Position numbers and translations under genes: made by a program
In this document: piece after piece, positions 62,194-64,000 of the stretch
How positions within the stretch are numbered: position 1 is the stretch's first letter
How the letters are laid out: the number at the start of each line of letters is the position of its first letter
DNA from: Hippasteria phrygiana
Lineage: Eukaryota > Echinodermata > Asteroidea > Valvatida > Goniasteridae
Assembly: GCA_037893225.1 (NCBI GenBank)
Contig: JAZGUH010000616.1
Span: forward strand, 930,001-994,000
Reading direction: 5' to 3'
DNA: 64,000 nt
Notes under the pieces: generated by a model
What the model saw: the letters and a program-made list of their open reading frames with translations, nothing else
Database searches by the model: none
Told to the model about the DNA's origin: nothing

Positions 62194-64000
62194 TTAATTG
62201 AATCGTATGCTGTAATTGTGCTCACTCTGAATTCTTTGCCAATCCACATCTGGAGGGATTGCTGACTTGGGTTCCAGTTGCCCTTTCTTGTACAATGACT
62301 TGGCACAGTTGTACAAGTTATATCGTTGTGCCCTACACTTTGCCCTTCGTATTTTATAATGTGTGCTCCTAGCCCGTTGGGAATGATATTTTTCTTTTCT
62401 GTCCATTTCGGCCAGACTTTTGGCAGCTGCAGATCCTGGCAAAACAGGACAACCTGCAGCTTCACACTTGAGGATGATTGAGTTGGCATGGCCATTGTTG
62501 ACAAGGTGAACTGCGCTGTGGTCTCTTGAGAGAGCATTTCTGGAAAAGGTTAGTGTCCCTTTTGGATTAGTACTTGAAAAAGCATGGTTCATGGACTCTG
62601 CTTTTTGTGTACTTGTCCCATATCTGGTTTTTTGCATTGCCTCGTGACCAATTCTCTTCTGAATTTTCAGTAAAAGCAGTTTCTTGTCAGACTCGAGCAT
62701 TTTCAGTTTTCCCCTAACATGAACAGGAAGGTAGGGAAATCTGTTATTGCCATTGCAAACCAAGGACCGCTTTTTGCAAAGGTTGTGGCGACCTTGGTAA
62801 CATTCGGGAATGGTTGAGGCAGCCTGTTCAGCCATGTCATACATTTGGGCAAAGTTTCTCCCACATTTCTTGAGGATTGCCCCTGCTTCTGCTTGTACCC
62901 TGTGACTTACATCGTCACCTAACCGGTCTTGTATCTTTTTCTTTTCTTTTTTAGTTCTACCAGGCATCATGTCACCACTGAATTTGGCCCGACTGATTGC
63001 TGAACTGAGTGATCGATTTAAGTGAGGTGGGTCAAGAAAGTGTTCTGGCTCGATACCTGCTTTAATTCTCATCTGAGACATAAAACCTTTTGCCATACAC
63101 CCGTCCGCATCGCTTGTTACTCTTTCTGCTAACAAGGGTTCCTTACACTCTAGAAGTTTCTTGGCACATTGAATTCCCCCTTCTCTTTCATCCCCCATGT
63201 TGTAATTTGCTGGGCGTGTAGCACTACAAGAATCTGTGTGCTCGGAACAATTGTTACTGCTGTGTTTGCCTGACATTTGATTTGCACATTTGCAGAGTTT
63301 ATTCTCGTGGTGGTACATTACTACCATTTTTTGGTGGTTACATTCTCACATACTACGTCCCTAGTTTGGGTGGCCGGCACAAATGGTGTGTTTTTCCCCG
63401 ACAGTTTCTCAAGGGGTTATTGTATTGTCTATCTAATTCGACAGCAATCGGTTTTTCTCTGTCATAGCCCTGTAATTCTTGAATACCTTTGACCAGTTTT
63501 CTCTTTTCAGCCATACTTCTAACATTTTCATTGATAATAATGTCCCCACATTTGCTTGCTGTTTTCTGCAGCCCACTGATTGAAGGAACAGTCGTACCCA
63601 ATGCTGTCAAAAGTCGTCTTGCTCCTGTGGCTGCAATACCCGTGTTGAGGAGACCAACTTGGAAGGCCATGTTTGGAGTTGCAGTGCGTCGGCCTCTGCT
63701 GACCTGAGGTATCTCTGAGTACAGCTTCTTCCTTCCTGTCGAGAAGTGGCACTTGTTGCATGACAGCACCTCTGAAACAGCAAGGCCCCGGTGTGTTTCT
63801 TGCTCTGCCTGTAGCTGAGGCCAGCCATCCCAGTCAGGATTCGCATGCTGATGGTCCAGGGTAGCTGGAACACTTGTCTCAACTGTAGTGTTGACATGAA
63901 CAATTCTGTAGCCGCCTGGGTTCAAGTTGTCGGCTCCTTCCCTCTGGAGTCTGCTTATCGGCGTTATTTCCTAAATTTTCGGTCGCAGCACCATCAGTTT
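62194..64000 (-). pseudogene. Mutator-like transposase relic, unit 15 (5' part beyond window)
   Basis: Segments c (62194..63327) and b (down to 63353) are complete with Glu95 and Arg187; the window ends inside segment a, about 200 bases before the expected ATG. Confidence 0.7.

Larger units (their letters stand above)
1..64000. repeat. Tandem array of ~4.13-kb monomers (15 units, both ends outside window)
   Basis: The same block recurs head to tail 15 times with no unrelated sequence between copies. Unit 1 enters in the middle of leader exon 2 and unit 15 is cut inside the transposase relic. The constant part is 4129-4132 bp; the period of 4311-4457 bp depends on minisatellite copy number. 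Differences between units are few: a G run of 8 or 9 (9 in units 2, 9 and 10), an inserted T after the A run in unit 2 near 8477, a missing T in unit 1 near 3276, a missing C in units 4 and 5, a G in the intron-2 tract of units 1 and 10, and scattered single-base changes. Such high identity implies recent expansion or continuing homogenisation. The phase chosen for unit boundaries is arbitrary. Confidence 0.99.

Noticed and set aside
1..64000. tRNA, rRNA or bacterial operon content
   Set aside because: I saw no tRNA- or rRNA-like sequence and no ribosome-binding-site-led gene series in the repeated unit.

Overview
The whole window is the interior of one head-to-tail tandem array. About 14.5 copies of a monomer whose constant part is close to 4,130 bp run from base 1 to base 64000, and neither edge of the array is in view. 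Taking the start codon of the nuclease gene as phase reference, units begin at 185, 4600, 9057, 13512, 17927, 22355, 26736, 31047, 35428, 39767, 44093, 48535, 52872, 57275 and 61612. The periods are 4415, 4457, 4455, 4415, 4428, 4381, 4311, 4381, 4339, 4326, 4442, 4337, 4403 and 4337 bp. Almost all of the length variation comes from one internal 13-bp minisatellite (14 to 25 copies); after subtracting it every complete unit is 4129 to 4132 bp. The core is nearly identical between units.

The sequence is eukaryotic and most likely from an animal. Intron signals (GTATGT, GTAAGT, pyrimidine tracts, CAG/TAG ends), a YY1-like box at the gene start, the transposase family and the absence of any bacterial gene organisation all point that way. 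A marine invertebrate is my guess, not something the sequence proves.

Layout of one unit, left to right: (1) a short spliced plus-strand gene for a His-Me finger (His-Cys box, I-PpoI-like) endonuclease; (2) about 100 bp of AT-rich sequence between converging genes; (3) a minus-strand relic of a Mutator-like transposase, recognisable over about 660 residues but broken by three frameshifts that every unit shares; (4) about 630 bp without a gene, containing a perfect 16-bp palindrome; (5) the minisatellite; (6) about 470 bp holding G and A runs and the presumed promoter, two leader exons and introns leading into the next unit's nuclease gene. Inside a unit the two genes converge; between units they diverge from the minisatellite-bearing spacer.

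Interpretation: a mobile element carrying a transposase and a homing-type nuclease decayed in its transposase and was then amplified as a satellite. The nuclease frame survives in all 15 copies and keeps the catalytic His and Asn and a zinc-ligand pattern close to I-PpoI. Whether the nuclease helps spread or maintain the array is a testable idea, not something shown here. Shared private variants (units 6 and 8, 12 and 14, 4 and 5, 9 and 10) show recent unequal exchange or conversion.
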